This document shows positions 1 through 13,219 of a DNA stretch of 64,000 nucleotides, piece by piece. The DNA is taken from positions 169,194,871 through 169,258,870 of the forward strand of contig JBOZIK010000001.1 of assembly GCA_051453625.1 (NCBI GenBank). The letters are read 5' to 3'. Origin of the DNA: Welwitschia mirabilis. Its lineage: Eukaryota; Gnetophyta; Gnetopsida; Welwitschiales. The notes under the pieces are model-generated. The model was given only the letters and a program-made list of their open reading frames with translations. It did not search any database and was not told the DNA's origin. Both the position numbers and the translations under genes were made by a program. Numbering within the stretch: the stretch's first letter is position 1; every line of letters begins with the position of its first letter.

Positions 1-898
1 AAACAAAAATATAAAGCAAAAATTATAAGAAAAAAAGGATATAATCCTTTTGAAAAGCTACCATTTCATTATCTGTGACAATAGTACCAAAATCTATCCA
101 TTAGTACAATGAACTTTAATAAAAGTAAGGTGAGTACCCAATATCATTCTTCCATAAGGATAATGGAGATAAGTATTAACAAAATTAACAAAAGGTCATT
201 AGTCTTACAATGAAATCAAAACAAAGGAAAAACTAAGAATCTATATTTTTGGTGAACTTTGATCAAAGACATAGGGAAATAAACTGCTTCAAAGATCTAG
301 ATCGACTTGTCCAATAGCATATTTTCCTCCAACAATATCTTGTAAATTTCCTAAAACGAAGCTAAAATTATCAAATCATGACAACTTAGGATGTGGTGAT
401 ATAATCTCATTCATGACATAAGTATTAGTAAATTTAATAGTCACTTTAGTCTTTCATCGTCCTTCATAAGCATGAAAAGTATGAACTACTATTCACAAGA
501 TCCATCACATGATAATAATTAATAAGCTAACTTAAAGAATTTACTCAGTATCAAAAGAACTTAATAATGTATTCTCACCTAAGGATTAACAATACAATAT
601 TATGCACACTAGAAATTAAAAAATGAATAACTACCTTTATATTAAAATAGGAAAATACATTACATTAAAAAAAGAAAATTAAGCTGACCCAAACTCCTTA
701 GACTAGCCTCAGAACAAGTTCATTCCCAAGGAGATGCTTAGAAAGTCGTGTTGACTTAATGCTTCAAGGATTTCCCATTATGTTTACCCAACTAATGATG
801 TTTACAAATAAAGAAACAAGGCCCTTTTATAAGAGTATGAGGTAGAGGTGATTGGGATCCTTTGGGTTGTAGTGGTAGATGGGTGATTACAATTCTTT

Positions 899-1056
899 AT
901 CTCGAAGCATTAGGTAGAATGGATAAGATCTCGTCTTAGCATGAGGTAAAACCTTTATCTTATAGCATTTGGTAGAGATTGTCTTATAGCATTTAGTGGA
1001 AATTATCATATAGCATTAGGTGGAATCTTCATCTTATAGAATTTGGTAGAGTTTTA
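899..1056. repeat. Degenerate ~26-bp minisatellite
   Basis: About six imperfect head-to-tail copies of a unit resembling CTTATAGCATTTGGTAGAGAT are visible, with lengths drifting between about 24 and 30 bp. The units are too diverged for this to be a recent expansion. The rest of 1-3060 is AT-rich and stop-riddled on both strands; I see no gene or recognisable repeat family there. Confidence 0.55.
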
Positions 1057-3060
1057 TCATGATGAGTCCAACACATAGCTTTTAGAGCCAGCTTCCTTTA
1101 CTAACTGGTTCTATCACCATATATCCAGTGCCACCTTCGCATGCCATTGTTACATGTCTTCTAATGCCCCTACTACATGTTACTGCCTCATATCTCAATT
1201 ACCACCATTGTTTTATGTGGAATTATGTCTATCTTGCATCATGTATTTCAAAATGTAGTTAAAGATATGCAATTATTATAAAGAAAATCATAAAATTAGG
1301 TTTTGTTTTAAAAATAATCGAAGACATATTTTATAATTAAAATAATCAAATTAATATCTTCATTTATATTAAATTAGACTAAAACACTTGATATAAATGT
1401 TATTTTTTACCTGTTGAAATCAATTAATTAATTTCTAGACAATAGTTAAAAATTAAAGGTTCATGGACAATGGTTAAAACTTTATCAATCGCTTAGTCAT
1501 TGTTATTACACCATGAATACAATAGAAGTAATTGACTTGTAAAATTCTCTTAATCAAGAGGATCTTACCTTCAACATCATCTAAATGATTTCTTAAGTAG
1601 ACCCCTTGGTTGAGTTATTTTACTACTTGATTATCTCTTTACTTAGTTTTATCCTAAATCCCATATTAGTTTTCATGTAGGTAATTTGACTTTAGGTATT
1701 TTGAATGGCAAAATTGAATTTTAGCTAATCTTAAGACATTTCCATGTCTATGAACTTTCTATGAAAAGGAATATGTCTATGTTATACTATTACAGTGTCA
1801 ATTAATTTAAAGCAGATACTTCTCTTGAGCTATGTACTTTGTTAGTTTATCATTTTAATGATTAATCAATGTTTCTATAAGTGGGGAGGAAAAAAAGAGG
1901 GGAAAAAAACAAGGGTAAGAAAGAAAAATTGATGCATTCTCTAATTTCATGATGTCCTATTACATACACATAATGGCAAATTTTCCCCAAAAGGGTGGTG
2001 GATAATGTGGTATGATAGCTATGGGAACTGCACTAGAGAGTGGGTTAGTCATGATCCAACTTCTGCATATGGGTTATTACTCTTTTGGTAGTGGTTGCGC
2101 CTCAATATGATGAACATTGTTTTTAAACACTCCATTAGGTTAATTTTCCTTGACTTCAGAGCTACACCACATTAGTTATTGAAGAGTGAACTAGTAAGGT
2201 TTCATGTGTTATCATAGCTGATAGTTGGATCAAATTACAATCTTGACATTACACTAACTATTTGCAAGGTAATCATTAGATGTTATCATAATTACTATCC
2301 TTTATTACATGATGCTCTATGCCATTTATCATTGAATCATGCATCTATAACATTAAGTGTTTTTATGACATATACTAGCGGGCCTTGTTAAGAGATTATT
2401 TAAGGTGTATCAACTAACCTTTTACATGTTCATTTCTATTCATTTTCACTTAGTCTTTTTGTAATGTTTTTCTTTAGTCATTTTAAAGTCATTTTTACAC
2501 TCACTTTTGTTCAATATAAAGTCAATACCATTGTTGTTAATAACTTATCATTTCCTGCATTCTCCTCATATCATTGACCTTTGTTTGATCATTGGCCATT
2601 AATTTCACATCCATTCCATTTTCCACCTCACCCTAAGTGGGATACCTAGTTTTCTCTTTTTTCCTTCTCTATTTTTATTTGGTGTTTGTGATTTTTCTTT
2701 GTGACATGTAGTTTGCACTTTGTTTCAGCAAGTGTTTTGCCTTTGATGCATATTTGAATTCTTTATATTTCCATTGTCATCTTTTTAAATCATTCAAGTT
2801 ACTTTGCTTCTTCATTTAAACATTTGGGATATCATTATACAGATTTCATTTATGTGGTTCAAATTTCTGTTATCTCCAATCTTTTTCACTTCATTCTAAG
2901 TAATTAAGACAACTCATCTACTTAACTCATTTATATGACACAAGTACATAATGCACTTAGTACCTTCTTGGGCCTTTGTCCACATAAATAGAGGTGAATG
3001 ACTATAACAAATAGTGCGTTAAAACCCTTTTTGTTCTCATTATTTATTTTTTAATTATTT

Positions 3061-3400
3061 TTCATCCAAGTTACTTTCATCCCTTATTTTCATGCTAACT
3101 TAGGATGAATTCATTCATGGGGTGGTGAGTAAGAGTATATTTTTGCTTTGGAAATGAATGTACTAGCACATTTTTGAGTTTTATTACACATGTTTGACTC
3201 AATGTCATATGGTTTTTATAGTTTTAAATGTATTCTTTAGTAGGCTACATACACATTCCCACCACCATAGGACTCAGATGTATAATTTAGGATTTTCCCA
3301 TACCATGACTAAGCCTTGTATCTTTGATGATAACATTGTGGTTATATTAGTGTCAGTATTTTGTATACACTAGGTCACTTACTTATGTACTCAAAGCATG
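3061..3400 (+). repeat. Direct repeat, copy 1 (pairs with 4139-4480)
   Basis: This stretch is repeated about 1.08 kb downstream in the same orientation. Shared landmarks, in order, are TTCATCCAA at the start, CACATTTTTGAGTT, TTACACATGTTT, and CACTTACTTATGTACTCA at the end. Divergence with several indels suggests an old duplication or a decayed LTR pair. No PBS or coding sequence could be tied to it. Confidence 0.55.
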
Positions 3401-4138
3401 ATTTTTTTATGTGCTTCATTTATAGTCTAGTTTATAAATTTGGCTTTCTACTTGTTGATCGCTTACTTTGTTAAGGAGTAACAAATGCTAAGTAAGGAGT
3501 TATGTTAAGAGGCCAAATTGATCATATTTAACATTGTTATTGGAGTATGTTTTAGACTTATTTGGGAGGTCTTTAATAAGATTATAGAAAAATCTAACTA
3601 GCTATCATAGATAATCAAAAGGGCATCATTTTTTAGATTTTTTTATCTCTTCTAGATGTTTCTTTGAGTATGATCCATTGTGATTGCATTGGTAGACCTT
3701 CGAGAGACAAGAAATAAGATAATGGTAAGGTTTGAGAACATGGTGAGCTCTTAACCAAATATCTTTGTAATGATTCTTAGTGTAGACATGCTCATTAAAG
3801 ATGCCTTAGAGATGTCCTTAATGAATTAAAGTTGCAAACTCACTCTGATGATTAAATAAGAGTCATTCAAGGGTTAAATAATGGACATTGAAGTACTATT
3901 CACCGTTTAGTCATCTAGACGAAAGCAGGAGACAAGCACATTGTATCAAGTTAAGAGGCTAATGTGGTCAGGCATTAGTGGACTATTAGATATGGATGGT
4001 TACATACCTTGTCCTATTATCTCAACCAAATGAGATGGGTGAACAATGCACCCAACTCATCCTAGAGCCTTCATCTATAAGAACTAGAGTAGACTATTAT
4101 AATAGACAGCACATCAAAACTTCATTCTTTAGTCATTT

Positions 4139-4480
4139 TTCATCCAACTACTTTCCTCTTTTCATGCCAATTTGGGACAAATTAATTCATTTAGTGAGGG
4201 GTAAGAATGCATTTTTTACTTTGATAATGAACTTAATGGCACATTTTTGAGTTGTATTACACATGTTTAGCTTAATTGTATATGTTCCCATCACCACAGG
4301 ATTCAGACGTGTAATTAAAGATTTTACCATATCATGATTGAGCCTTATATCTTTCCTGGTGAAATTTTAGTTGTATTGGTATCACTATCTTATATAAATT
4401 AGATAACTTATGTCATTATTTGGTTATTTTTATGTCACTATCTTGTATATGTTGGAACACTTACTTATGTACTCATTATC
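4139..4480 (+). repeat. Direct repeat, copy 2 (pairs with 3061-3400)
   Basis: This is the second copy of the repeat at 3061. It additionally contains a short internal duplication near its end, where the CACTATCTTATATA segment recurs about 55 bp later as CACTATCTTGTATA. A copia RNase H remnant begins directly after it. Confidence 0.55.
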
Positions 4481-4499
4481 TTGTTATATTAGTTATATA

Positions 4500-4640
4500 A
4501 TGTGAAAACAAACCACATTCATGTAAGTGCCACTTCATAAAGGATATCTTGAAACCAAGATTTCACAAGTTAATAAAGCTAGCATCAAGCACAACTTAGC
4601 TGATTTCTTAACTCAGCTAGTACATGGAGCATAGCATGGA
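4500..4640 (+). pseudogene. Copia RNase H C-terminal remnant
   Basis: Across two frames the sequence reads as the typical end of a Ty1/copia polyprotein: a TKHI-like KTNHIHV, then CHFIKDIL, then VNKASIKHNLADFLTQLVHG. This matches the family pattern of H-[IV]-x-x-x-x-HF[IV] followed by A-D-[IF]-[FL]-T. At least one frameshift separates the halves. The rest of pol is missing upstream, where the direct repeat at 4139 lies instead, so the element is truncated. The polypurine tract about 110 bp downstream supports the assignment and the plus orientation. Confidence 0.65.
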
Positions 4641-4752
4641 CCCTATATGCTTGGCATTGGACTTAAAAAAACATAACTTAGGTGATCTTGGAAGCAATGC
4701 ATATCTTAGAACTAGAATTGAACCTCAATTTGGAGACTAAAAATTGGTCTTC

Positions 4753-4992
4753 AAGTGGGAGAGTATTATATTATGGAGCCAAACCTCTTTTCTTTGTAAT
4801 GTTATGTTTTGTTTTCAACTCCTTTATTAAATAACCAAACAAATTATTGTAAGATTTGATTTGTAAATGAATTCATCTTAGGGTTTGACATAGTTTTTTA
4901 AAGGTTATGTGGTGATTAACTGATACTAGTAATTAAAGAGAATAGGCTCTAGAATATTCTTCCCTAGATTAATTTAATCTATTCATGAGGTT
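4753..4992 (+). mobile_element. Polypurine tract and start of a copia 3' LTR, running into a gap
   Basis: AAGTGGGAGAG at 4753-4763 is a classic plant copia polypurine tract placed just 3' of the RNase H remnant. The LTR would begin near 4764 (TATTATATTATGG; the usual TG start is not clean) and continues into the assembly gap at 4993. Its 3' end cannot be seen. Confidence 0.55.
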
Positions 4993-5744
4993 NNNNNNNN
5001 NNNNNNNNNNNNNNNNNNNNNNNNNNNNNNNNNNNNNNNNNNNNNNNNNNNNNNNNNNNNNNNNNNNNNNNNNNNNNNNNNNNNNNNNNNNNNNNNNNNN
5101 NNNNNNNNNNNNNNNNNNNNNNNNNNNNNNNNNNNNNNNNNNNNNNNNNNNNNNNNNNNNNNNNNNNNNNNNNNNNNNNNNNNNNNNNNNNNNNNNNNNN
5201 NNNNNNNNNNNNNNNNNNNNNNNNNNNNNNNNNNNNNNNNNNNNNNNNNNNNNNNNNNNNNNNNNNNNNNNNNNNNNNNNNNNNNNNNNNNNNNNNNNNN
5301 NNNNNNNNNNNNNNNNNNNNNNNNNNNNNNNNNNNNNNNNNNNNNNNNNNNNNNNNNNNNNNNNNNNNNNNNNNNNNNNNNNNNNNNNNNNNNNNNNNNN
5401 NNNNNNNNNNNNNNNNNNNNNNNNNNNNNNNNNNNNNNNNNNNNNNNNNNNNNNNNNNNNNNNNNNNNNNNNNNNNNNNNNNNNNNNNNNNNNNNNNNNN
5501 NNNNNNNNNNNNNNNNNNNNNNNNNNNNNNNNNNNNNNNNNNNNNNNNNNNNNNNNNNNNNNNNNNNNNNNNNNNNNNNNNNNNNNNNNNNNNNNNNNNN
5601 NNNNNNNNNNNNNNNNNNNNNNNNNNNNNNNNNNNNNNNNNNNNNNNNNNNNNNNNNNNNNNNNNNNNNNNNNNNNNNNNNNNNNNNNNNNNNNNNNNNN
5701 NNNNNNNNNNNNNNNNNNNNNNNNNNNNNNNNNNNNNNNNNNNN
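4993..5744. other. Assembly gap (752 N)
   Basis: Run of undetermined bases inside the putative copia 3' LTR. Open frames crossing it are artefacts. Confidence 0.99.
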
Positions 5745-8519
5745 TATAATGTACATCTCTGAGTATCTTATCTATGTGCATTTATCTTCTTGCTATCATT
5801 TCTTAACATTAATGTATCATATACATGCATCACAAATATACACCTCTGCTAATCTAGAGCTATATCTTGATCCATTTAATCGACATCATAGTGAAACTCT
5901 AAAATCGAAGGGTTCCATTCTTAGAGAAATACAAGATAATTAGTTTAAAAAATTTAAAATATGCAACAAAAGAAATTAAAGATATAGAATCATAAAAAGA
6001 CAAGATTCTTTTTGTGATAATAATAGAAGTTGATTTTATTTATTAATAAAGTGAGAGTAAGAGATTATGACGATCTAAGAATAGATTACTATAGGGTTTT
6101 CATGGTTTGTAATTATAGTCAAGGATTGACATATTAATATGCTAAATGATGTTTATAAGTCTGTCTTAATATAAGAAACATATAATTCATATCAGTCTAT
6201 TAATTGTGTTTTATCCTTATTTGTTTTTGGTTTCTTTTCTTTCATAGTTTTTATTCTTTGTTTGATGATCATGAAATCATCTTTACATGTTGCCACTATC
6301 GATGTCTATTTTACATAGATATCTCCAAGGTGTCTCATTGATTGTTTACTAAATTAATCCACTCTTGGTACTTTGGTAAGGATTGTTTTATACTAGTCTT
6401 TTGTTTCCTCCACAAAATGCAAGTTCCATCACAAAGTTGCCAATTTTTTATTCATGTGATGTTTGACTCCCATTGAAGTTGAAAAGGTCTCTAGGAATTA
6501 AATTTAGCAAGTGAAGGTCTCATTCTCAAAAATTAATGCCTTTTTCTTACATGCTTTAGGAGATAATCATTGATTGTTCTTAAGCAAAAAAATTCCAAAA
6601 ATAGATCCACCAATTAATCATCGAGGTATATTAATGAAAGGTATGAATTTTAGATTAGTTAGATTCTAGATTTCACATTTATTCAACATATCATTGCTAA
6701 TGACTATAGCAAGTTGATGCATATCTATGTAAATCATTTTCCAATATCTTCAAATTTGTTGCAAAATAAAAAAGCCTCTTCAATCTTTAAGATTCTCGGG
6801 ATAAAAAAGGAGTCTCTAGTCCTCCATGGCTTTCACACTATCTTAAAGTAATATGACTTCATCAACTAATAATTTAATTAAGTGTTTCCAAACTTGCAAA
6901 ATGTCTAGGCACTTGATGAGGCATTTAGCAATAAGATCTTACCCTTGCAAAGAAATATTATGGATGCTAAGATCTTCTAGCTTCTTTTATAAATCATGGT
7001 TTTTCTAGAAAACTTTATAAAATGATCTGTTTTTGAGTTTAGCTAAATTTGCTTAATCTCCTAATATAAGATCGAGTAGGCACAATGATGAAAATGGAGT
7101 AATTTGGGACAACCGTTACAACATGCTTAGTAATTACTAGTCTCTATACTAGTCTTAATAACCTATTATTTCATTTAATAATTTTATATTTGACATAACT
7201 GATGGCCATATTGAGTTGTAATGACTTGAATGGATATTATGATACTCATAGGCTTGAAGGGATCTTTAGGATAAGTTATTTCCACCAAAATTAACTTTCT
7301 TAATATGATTGCAAGAGACATGGGTAGCCTATGATTTCTCAATATTATCAACAAAATCAAATACCTTTTACTATTTCCTTAAAGCAACCATTCTATTATT
7401 GACTACATTCAAGTGTTTCTTAGAAATGCTGAAGTAATCATCAACATAATTAACATATCTAACATGTCCATTTCCCTTTTAACTAGTTAGAAACCTAGGA
7501 TCTTCTTTTTCCCCCATAAGGAACTACAAAGGTAAGTCAGATTGGAATTACAATGAAAAAGATAATAGAAGTCAATAAGAATCCTTGCTTATCAATCTCT
7601 ATGACTAAAATTCCATTCTAACTACCCTTAATTAATTCCAATGCCAAGGCCCCTAAGAGATCATGTTAATTAGATTTTTATCTAAGGTCCATTTTTTCTA
7701 GTAATTTGTTTAAGATGATACTAGCCAATTTGATCACAAGATTTAACATAGTCTAATTTCAGTGGAATTGTTGGGTTACTAAATTGTTAAGGTTAGGCTA
7801 TGCTTACTATAAGAATCAAGTGTGACAAACTCTAGGTAAGGCATGATTTTACTTCAAACAAATTTTATAATAATTTTAAATGTTAACTGATCTCCAATTT
7901 TTCATAGAGGCTTTATCGCCTTCTTAGAAATAGGCTTGGTAATTTTTGCCCCCAATGGAACAAATTGCCATTGATTCTTTATAGATGCACCAAATTTTGC
8001 CTTTGATGGTGGGCCACATGGCTATATGAAAATCCTTTGGAAGTTAAACTATGCTATGAGCCATTCCACTCTTCATATCGAGCAAGGCATTCTTCAAAGT
8101 GTGCTACCTTAAAAGGACGTCAAAGTTGACAACTCTCTTTGTGCACAAGGTTAGTATGGTAAGATATCTAAATGACCTCAGGTGTTTATGTCACCAACCT
8201 TAGAATGGCTACAAATGGGAGGTGCCTTCTTTTAATCTTGAAAAATTCCAAGAATAAACTACCTTTCATGTAGAGCCTTGTTAGCCTAGCTTTCAGTTAT
8301 TTATTAAGGGAAAGGCTATTTTCATAAAGGCCATATAAATTATTTACACATATAATTGCAAGTAACAATGGGTAATATACACATTATATAGAAGATATAT
8401 TTCTGAGACGATCACCTCCATGCCAATAAGTAACATAGTTAGGTAGTGTACTATACATTTCTACTAGTTTATTTCTTAAATTTTTGGCTAGTTATGTATG
8501 AGATCATTGAGACACAACC
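5745..8519. other. AT-rich stretch without an identifiable gene
   Basis: No open frame of note and no LTR, PBS or terminal repeat was recognised. The one coding-like signal is on the minus strand at about 7381-7480, where RYVNYVDDYFSISKKHLNVV can be read. YVDD is the reverse-transcriptase active-site motif, but the flanking residues fit neither copia (YVDD[MI][LI]) nor a family I can name. Stops interrupt the reading on both sides. Confidence 0.4.
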
Positions 8520-10450
8520 TGAGTTTTGAGAATTGCTATCATGAAAAAAATCTTCCACCCTTTATTCCTCATGATGGAAAAGAAGAGCCAAGGACTTATA
8601 AGAAACATTTTGCTAAAAGGAATGAGATATGAAAGTACTGGTTCCCTTTCTAGCTACAATAGGTACCTCCAAATCTGTGAACTTACTGTCAAAAGAAGTT
8701 GGAGTGTCTAAACTAGGTGTGACTGAATCTACATGTCGAGTGGTAGATGGCACAGGAGATAAAGCACGATGATCTCTCTCTCTTTGATAAGCCTAAGTGA
8801 TAGAAGGATGTGAAATATTAGGAGAATTAGTTCAAGTGTCCTTAGGATAAGAATCTAATGTTAGAAGCAAAACTTGAGGAACAAACCTGAGAAAGCTAGA
8901 TGAAAGAAACATGGATGGAAAATGAGATGTAAACCCAAAGAATGATGTATCTTAACACACATATTGATAGCCTGAAGCATGATTAACACACTTATAACCC
9001 TTATAAGTAAGTGAATATCCACAAAGATGCACTTAATTAAACAAGTAGACAAATTGTCTAGCCTAGCAAAGAAATTATGCATGAAATATCAATAGACACA
9101 TGTCTTCAATGAGATAAGAAACAAGTCTTATTATGGGAAAAGGACTAAAAATAAAGTTTTGTTATTAAGGATAGATGATGGGTTGCGATTAATTATACAA
9201 CAAGCAATGAGGATGATGTACCCCAACTATGATTTGGAAACATACATATGATGGAGGAGGGAATCAGCAACATCAAGAAGATGCTAATCTTTACATCTAA
9301 CAACTACATTTTATTAATGCATAGGAGCATAAGATAACAAACAATGAATCCCACTAAATGCCATGAATGAATTAAACTAGGCTGAAAAAAAAAAACTCAA
9401 ATTCCTTATCAAATAATAAGGCTTTAATCTTAATGTTAACTTGGATTTGTATTTTAGCACAAAAAGGTTAAAAAATACTAAATAATTTTAAATGATCTTT
9501 TATTAAATAAACCCTTATCATAGGGAAGAAATGACATTGATAAAATATCTAAAAATTTTATCAAGGAAATTTTTATTAGACATCATACATTTAAATGGAC
9601 TAATTGAAAGGGAGATCTAACACATTTTCTTATATAGTGGGACCTAAAACTCAATGGTGCTTCCCATACTCACATGCTTCACACTCATAACAGTGATATA
9701 GATTTAAAAGAAGGAATCAATGACTTTAACATAACTAATGAGGATGTCCTATGTTATAATGGAGTTGAAAAATGAAAATGGATGAGTTACAAAGGGCTCT
9801 ATCACTAGGATCATGATTGAAGTAGTACAAATCATTGCATTTATCCCATCCATCAATCTGTTTTGTTATCCTAAGATTCTACACAATACAATGAAAGGGA
9901 TTAAATATCAATGAACGCTATAGGTTCTTACACATTTTACTTATAGATATCAAGTGAGATGTGAGCTAGAATTACCTTTACCAACACTAGTAACAATAGA
10001 AACAGTACCATCTGCTAATGTAACATCTAAAAAATTTAGCTGAACAAAATAGAGCTATGAGGAAGATCCAGTCATGTGTTTAGATGCCCTAAAGTTAAGA
10101 ATCCATGCTTGAGATGCAAAAAAGCAGGTGGAGGAAGAAGCCTATGACTATGAAACCACTAATTTGGAGTATTCTGACTTGGAATTGGTTACCTACTTAG
10201 GTTGTTTCTAGGATGCTAGTAACTCCTATGTGATAAGATAGCATTAATAGATGCACGTAAATTCTAATAGTAATTGTCTAAGTATCCCTGACATCCATAG
10301 TGGTTGTATGATTGCTCTCTTTGATTGGGATTTCTGTCACCATGTCCTCCCCTTGAATAAGGACATTCACCTCTACCACAAAATCCATCAGATTTGCTAG
10401 TTTTACCCCCCTAAAACCCATCTTCATGAGCATCATGAGTTGTTACAATG
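8520..10450 (-). pseudogene. Decayed minus-strand copia element (gag end, protease, pre-integrase, linker)
   Basis: Reading the minus strand from 10450 down: a Gly/Arg-rich gag tail (about 10310-10420, GFCGRGECPYSRGGHG); a protease motif at about 10069-10109, WILNFRASKHMTG, where copia elements have WI[LI]DSGAS.HMT, so the catalytic Asp-Ser-Gly is replaced; then TLADGT; a pre-integrase segment at about 9560-9960 (DLYYFNHDPSDRALC, then CYECEACEYGKHH, the HHCC-type zinc region); and a Ser/Pro-rich linker near 8520-8870 with VARKGT, which normally precedes the reverse transcriptase. The integrase core is poorly preserved and RT is not recognisable below 8520. Many stops show it is dead. LTRs were not located. 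Confidence 0.65.
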
Positions 10451-10779
10451 ACTGATCTATTAGTCTAAGGATTAGATATTTCTAACAATGTCATTGTTTT
10501 CAATATCATAGATACTCTAACAGTGATAGGAGAGATGAAACTGCCAAAATTTGAGCCCTAATTAGGTCATAATCACTATTCAATCACATAGAAAATGCAC
10601 CAAATTTAAGTTTTCTCTCTGCTTTGCCATTTTTTCTACATTAAAGGAAATGGAATAAAACATGTTTGTAAGATCAAAATTTTATGTCCCCTAATGTATT
10701 AGGTGTCATAAGTCATGCCTTAGTGATCACAAACTCTATACCTATTCTTTTAACTCAACTAAACCCCAAAACTACTCTT

Positions 10780-11990
10780 AATATATCCCAATCCTCCACC
10801 TTCCTTGAATTCACCCTTAGGTTTAAATTCTCTACTTGGCTTGAATTCTCTAAGGGCTTGAATTCTAATATGCACATGTCCTTTTTGGGATAAAAAGAAA
10901 AAGGAATATTAAAAAAAGAATAGGATGAAAACACATAAGAGATAGTACAATAATAGAAACCTAGTAATAGACCTAACCATTTCACACACATCTTAAAAAG
11001 TAAACAATCATAACCTACCACCTATTAGGATAAGTAAAACCCTAACAGTAAACCTTAAATACCAAAAGAACCCTAATTTTTGGGGATGTATTTTTTTCCT
11101 AGATTTTATAGCCTTTTGTTGAAATTCCATGTAGTCATTTTAGTGTCATTTTACTATTACTTTACTATTATTTACACTTCTAAAACTAAAAAGAGAAAAA
11201 CATCTGTCCTACACCTTTTATGCTACTACCATTTCTTAAGCTTAACACTTTATGTTATAGCTTTTGAGCAAATTCCCAACTGCTATCTTTGGCTTAATAT
11301 CCTTGGACTTGATATCTCCAAAACTTTAAAACCTTTTCAATGTGGTTCTTCAACTTTTCATGTTTTCTCCTCCTGATGGATATCATACCTCTTGATGTCA
11401 ATTCCTTAATGTCATATCATCTATTTTTGACTCGAGGCATTATATCTAAAGCATTGTATTTAAGGCATGATATCTTCTACATATGTAGCATTATAACCAT
11501 GAAGCTAAATTCTCTGAACTTGAATCCACTACATACATGAATTTCATTGTAATCTAAATTTCCCATAGATGTGAATTCCCTGTGAAACCTAATTTCCTCT
11601 AAATCTAGATTCCTTATAAGTGTGAATTCCTCTGAACTTGAATTCCCTATAGATGTGAATTCCCTGTGGAACCTCAATTCCTCTGAATTTGAATTCTTAA
11701 TAGATGTGAATTCCGTTTGGACCTATATTCCCTAAACTTAAATTCTTTTGAACTTGAATTACCTTTGGACATGTATTCTACTAGATCTGAATTCTTTGGA
11801 ATTTGAATTGACATTAAGCCTATATTATCATAGACTTGAATTCTCTTGGACCTGAATTCTTGGACTTGAATTCTCCTTGGGCTAGATATCATTTAGGCTT
11901 AAATTCCCTTCACCCTTCCTTGGGCTTAATACACTTTCAGGCTTAAGTACCCCTTAGGTTTGAATTCCTTAAGGCTGTTTTAAGCTTGGT
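10780..11990. repeat. GAATTC-rich short-period repeat array
   Basis: Dozens of imperfect units of about 22-30 bp, each centred on (T)GAATTC with variants such as CTTGAATTCCCT, ATGTGAATTCC and GGACCTGAATTC, are spread along this stretch and are densest at 11500-11900. The open frames seen here (for example the Ser/Glu/Phe/Arg-rich minus-strand ones at 11477-11892) are produced by the repeat and are not regarded as genes. A related GTGAATTC texture reappears at 43005-43810 on the far side of the nested insertion. Confidence 0.65.
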
Positions 11991-13219
11991 ATCTCCTATT
12001 GGGAAACTAATTTAAATCAAATCCAACCATCATGTTAAGTCCATCTACTCTGGTTGCCCTGTCTACTACTAATCCTAATCCAAACCATTATATCATGATC
12101 CCAATTAATGCCAAAGAATACCTACATCTTTGTGTAAAACCTTGTGCAAGGATTGATTTAAGTGACACACCACGTGAAAAATTGCATATTATGAAATAAA
12201 TAATGGCCTTAATCTATATGACCCTAATGACTTGACTATTAAACATCAGCCTGTAGAAAACCTAGTCCATTTAATCTAATGATCAAATGCTTGTTAAAAT
12301 GCTAATGGCTGACCTTTCCTACACCAAATCAATGAGGAATCTGAGATGACCTTTAATGAAGACATCAAAAATTTATGCGATGTAATGAATTGCATTAACT
12401 AGAATGTAGAACCTAAGCAGAATCTCTATAATGACCTAGCTCATGCTTTAAGACAAAACAAACATGAGATACTATCTAAGATCCCACTAAAAAGACTTAG
12501 CTCCCTTGCATGTGCATAAGGAAAACACCCCTTTGATGGCATCAGGACTTCAGACAAGCTTCCCATCTTAAACACAAGTTAAATTTCATTGAAAATCTAT
12601 CAACCTAAAAGCGTCACCAATGCCTTAGGCTCCTTGGTTTTAATACACCCTTTCTGAAATAGGAGCCTTGGCCTAAATACTTTAATCTTAAACTAGACAA
12701 TCAAATAAAAGGGCATCATAACTCTAAAGAGGATCGCATTAGGATTTTAAGTAATGAAACAATAAACTTTATCATACTAGGGCCCCTCATGACAAGTATG
12801 AGAGCTAGGGCCATGAGGGAGTGTGGGTTGATAGGTCACTACAAACATAACTCCACCCATCAAAATCCTAGGATCCTGACCATGTCCATTGAATTCAAAG
12901 GTAACCAAGGATGCCTTCCCCCTCTTCCTTAACATCCTATAGCCTAGATAGCAGTCAATGCTTTTGTAGATGTTGGTTTAATCATAATCAAATATAGCAT
13001 CAAAACCATCAAACACATCCTCTAATCAACAATAGTTATCACCTGACAATCCAACCACATAGTTGTAACCTAATGAAGCAACCTCAAACAGATCCTTATC
13101 TCTGAAATTTCTTATAGCTTATATAATAAGAAGTTCAAGCACTCTGATGTGAATAGTTAGACATCCTATTTGGAGATAATAACTCACTAACAAGAGATCA
13201 TATCCACCTTAGTGTACCT
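11991..13219 (+). other. Degenerate, possibly retroelement-derived stretch
   Basis: Short plus-strand stretches look coding (for example MNCIN and NLYNDLAHALRQNKHE near 12390-12470, and MSIEFKGNQGCLP near 12880) but are broken by stops every 20-40 codons. Their position just upstream of the gypsy gag remnant suggests they belong to the same old element. I could not assign a domain. Confidence 0.3.

Noticed and set aside
4969-5781. Long open frames of 254-270 codons on both strands
   Set aside because: They consist almost entirely of N; the same applies to frames across 31434-31985, 33741-34159, 37824-38323 and 42198-42501.
11477-11892. Minus-strand frames with repeated NSSSKEF/FREYRSKRNS-type residues
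   Set aside because: They are a by-product of the GAATTC-centred short-period DNA repeat; no start context, and the frame breaks with unit-length changes.
10780-11990. Regularly spaced short repeats resembling a CRISPR array
   Set aside because: Units vary in length and sequence, there are no unique spacers of fixed size, no cas genes, and the DNA is clearly eukaryotic.
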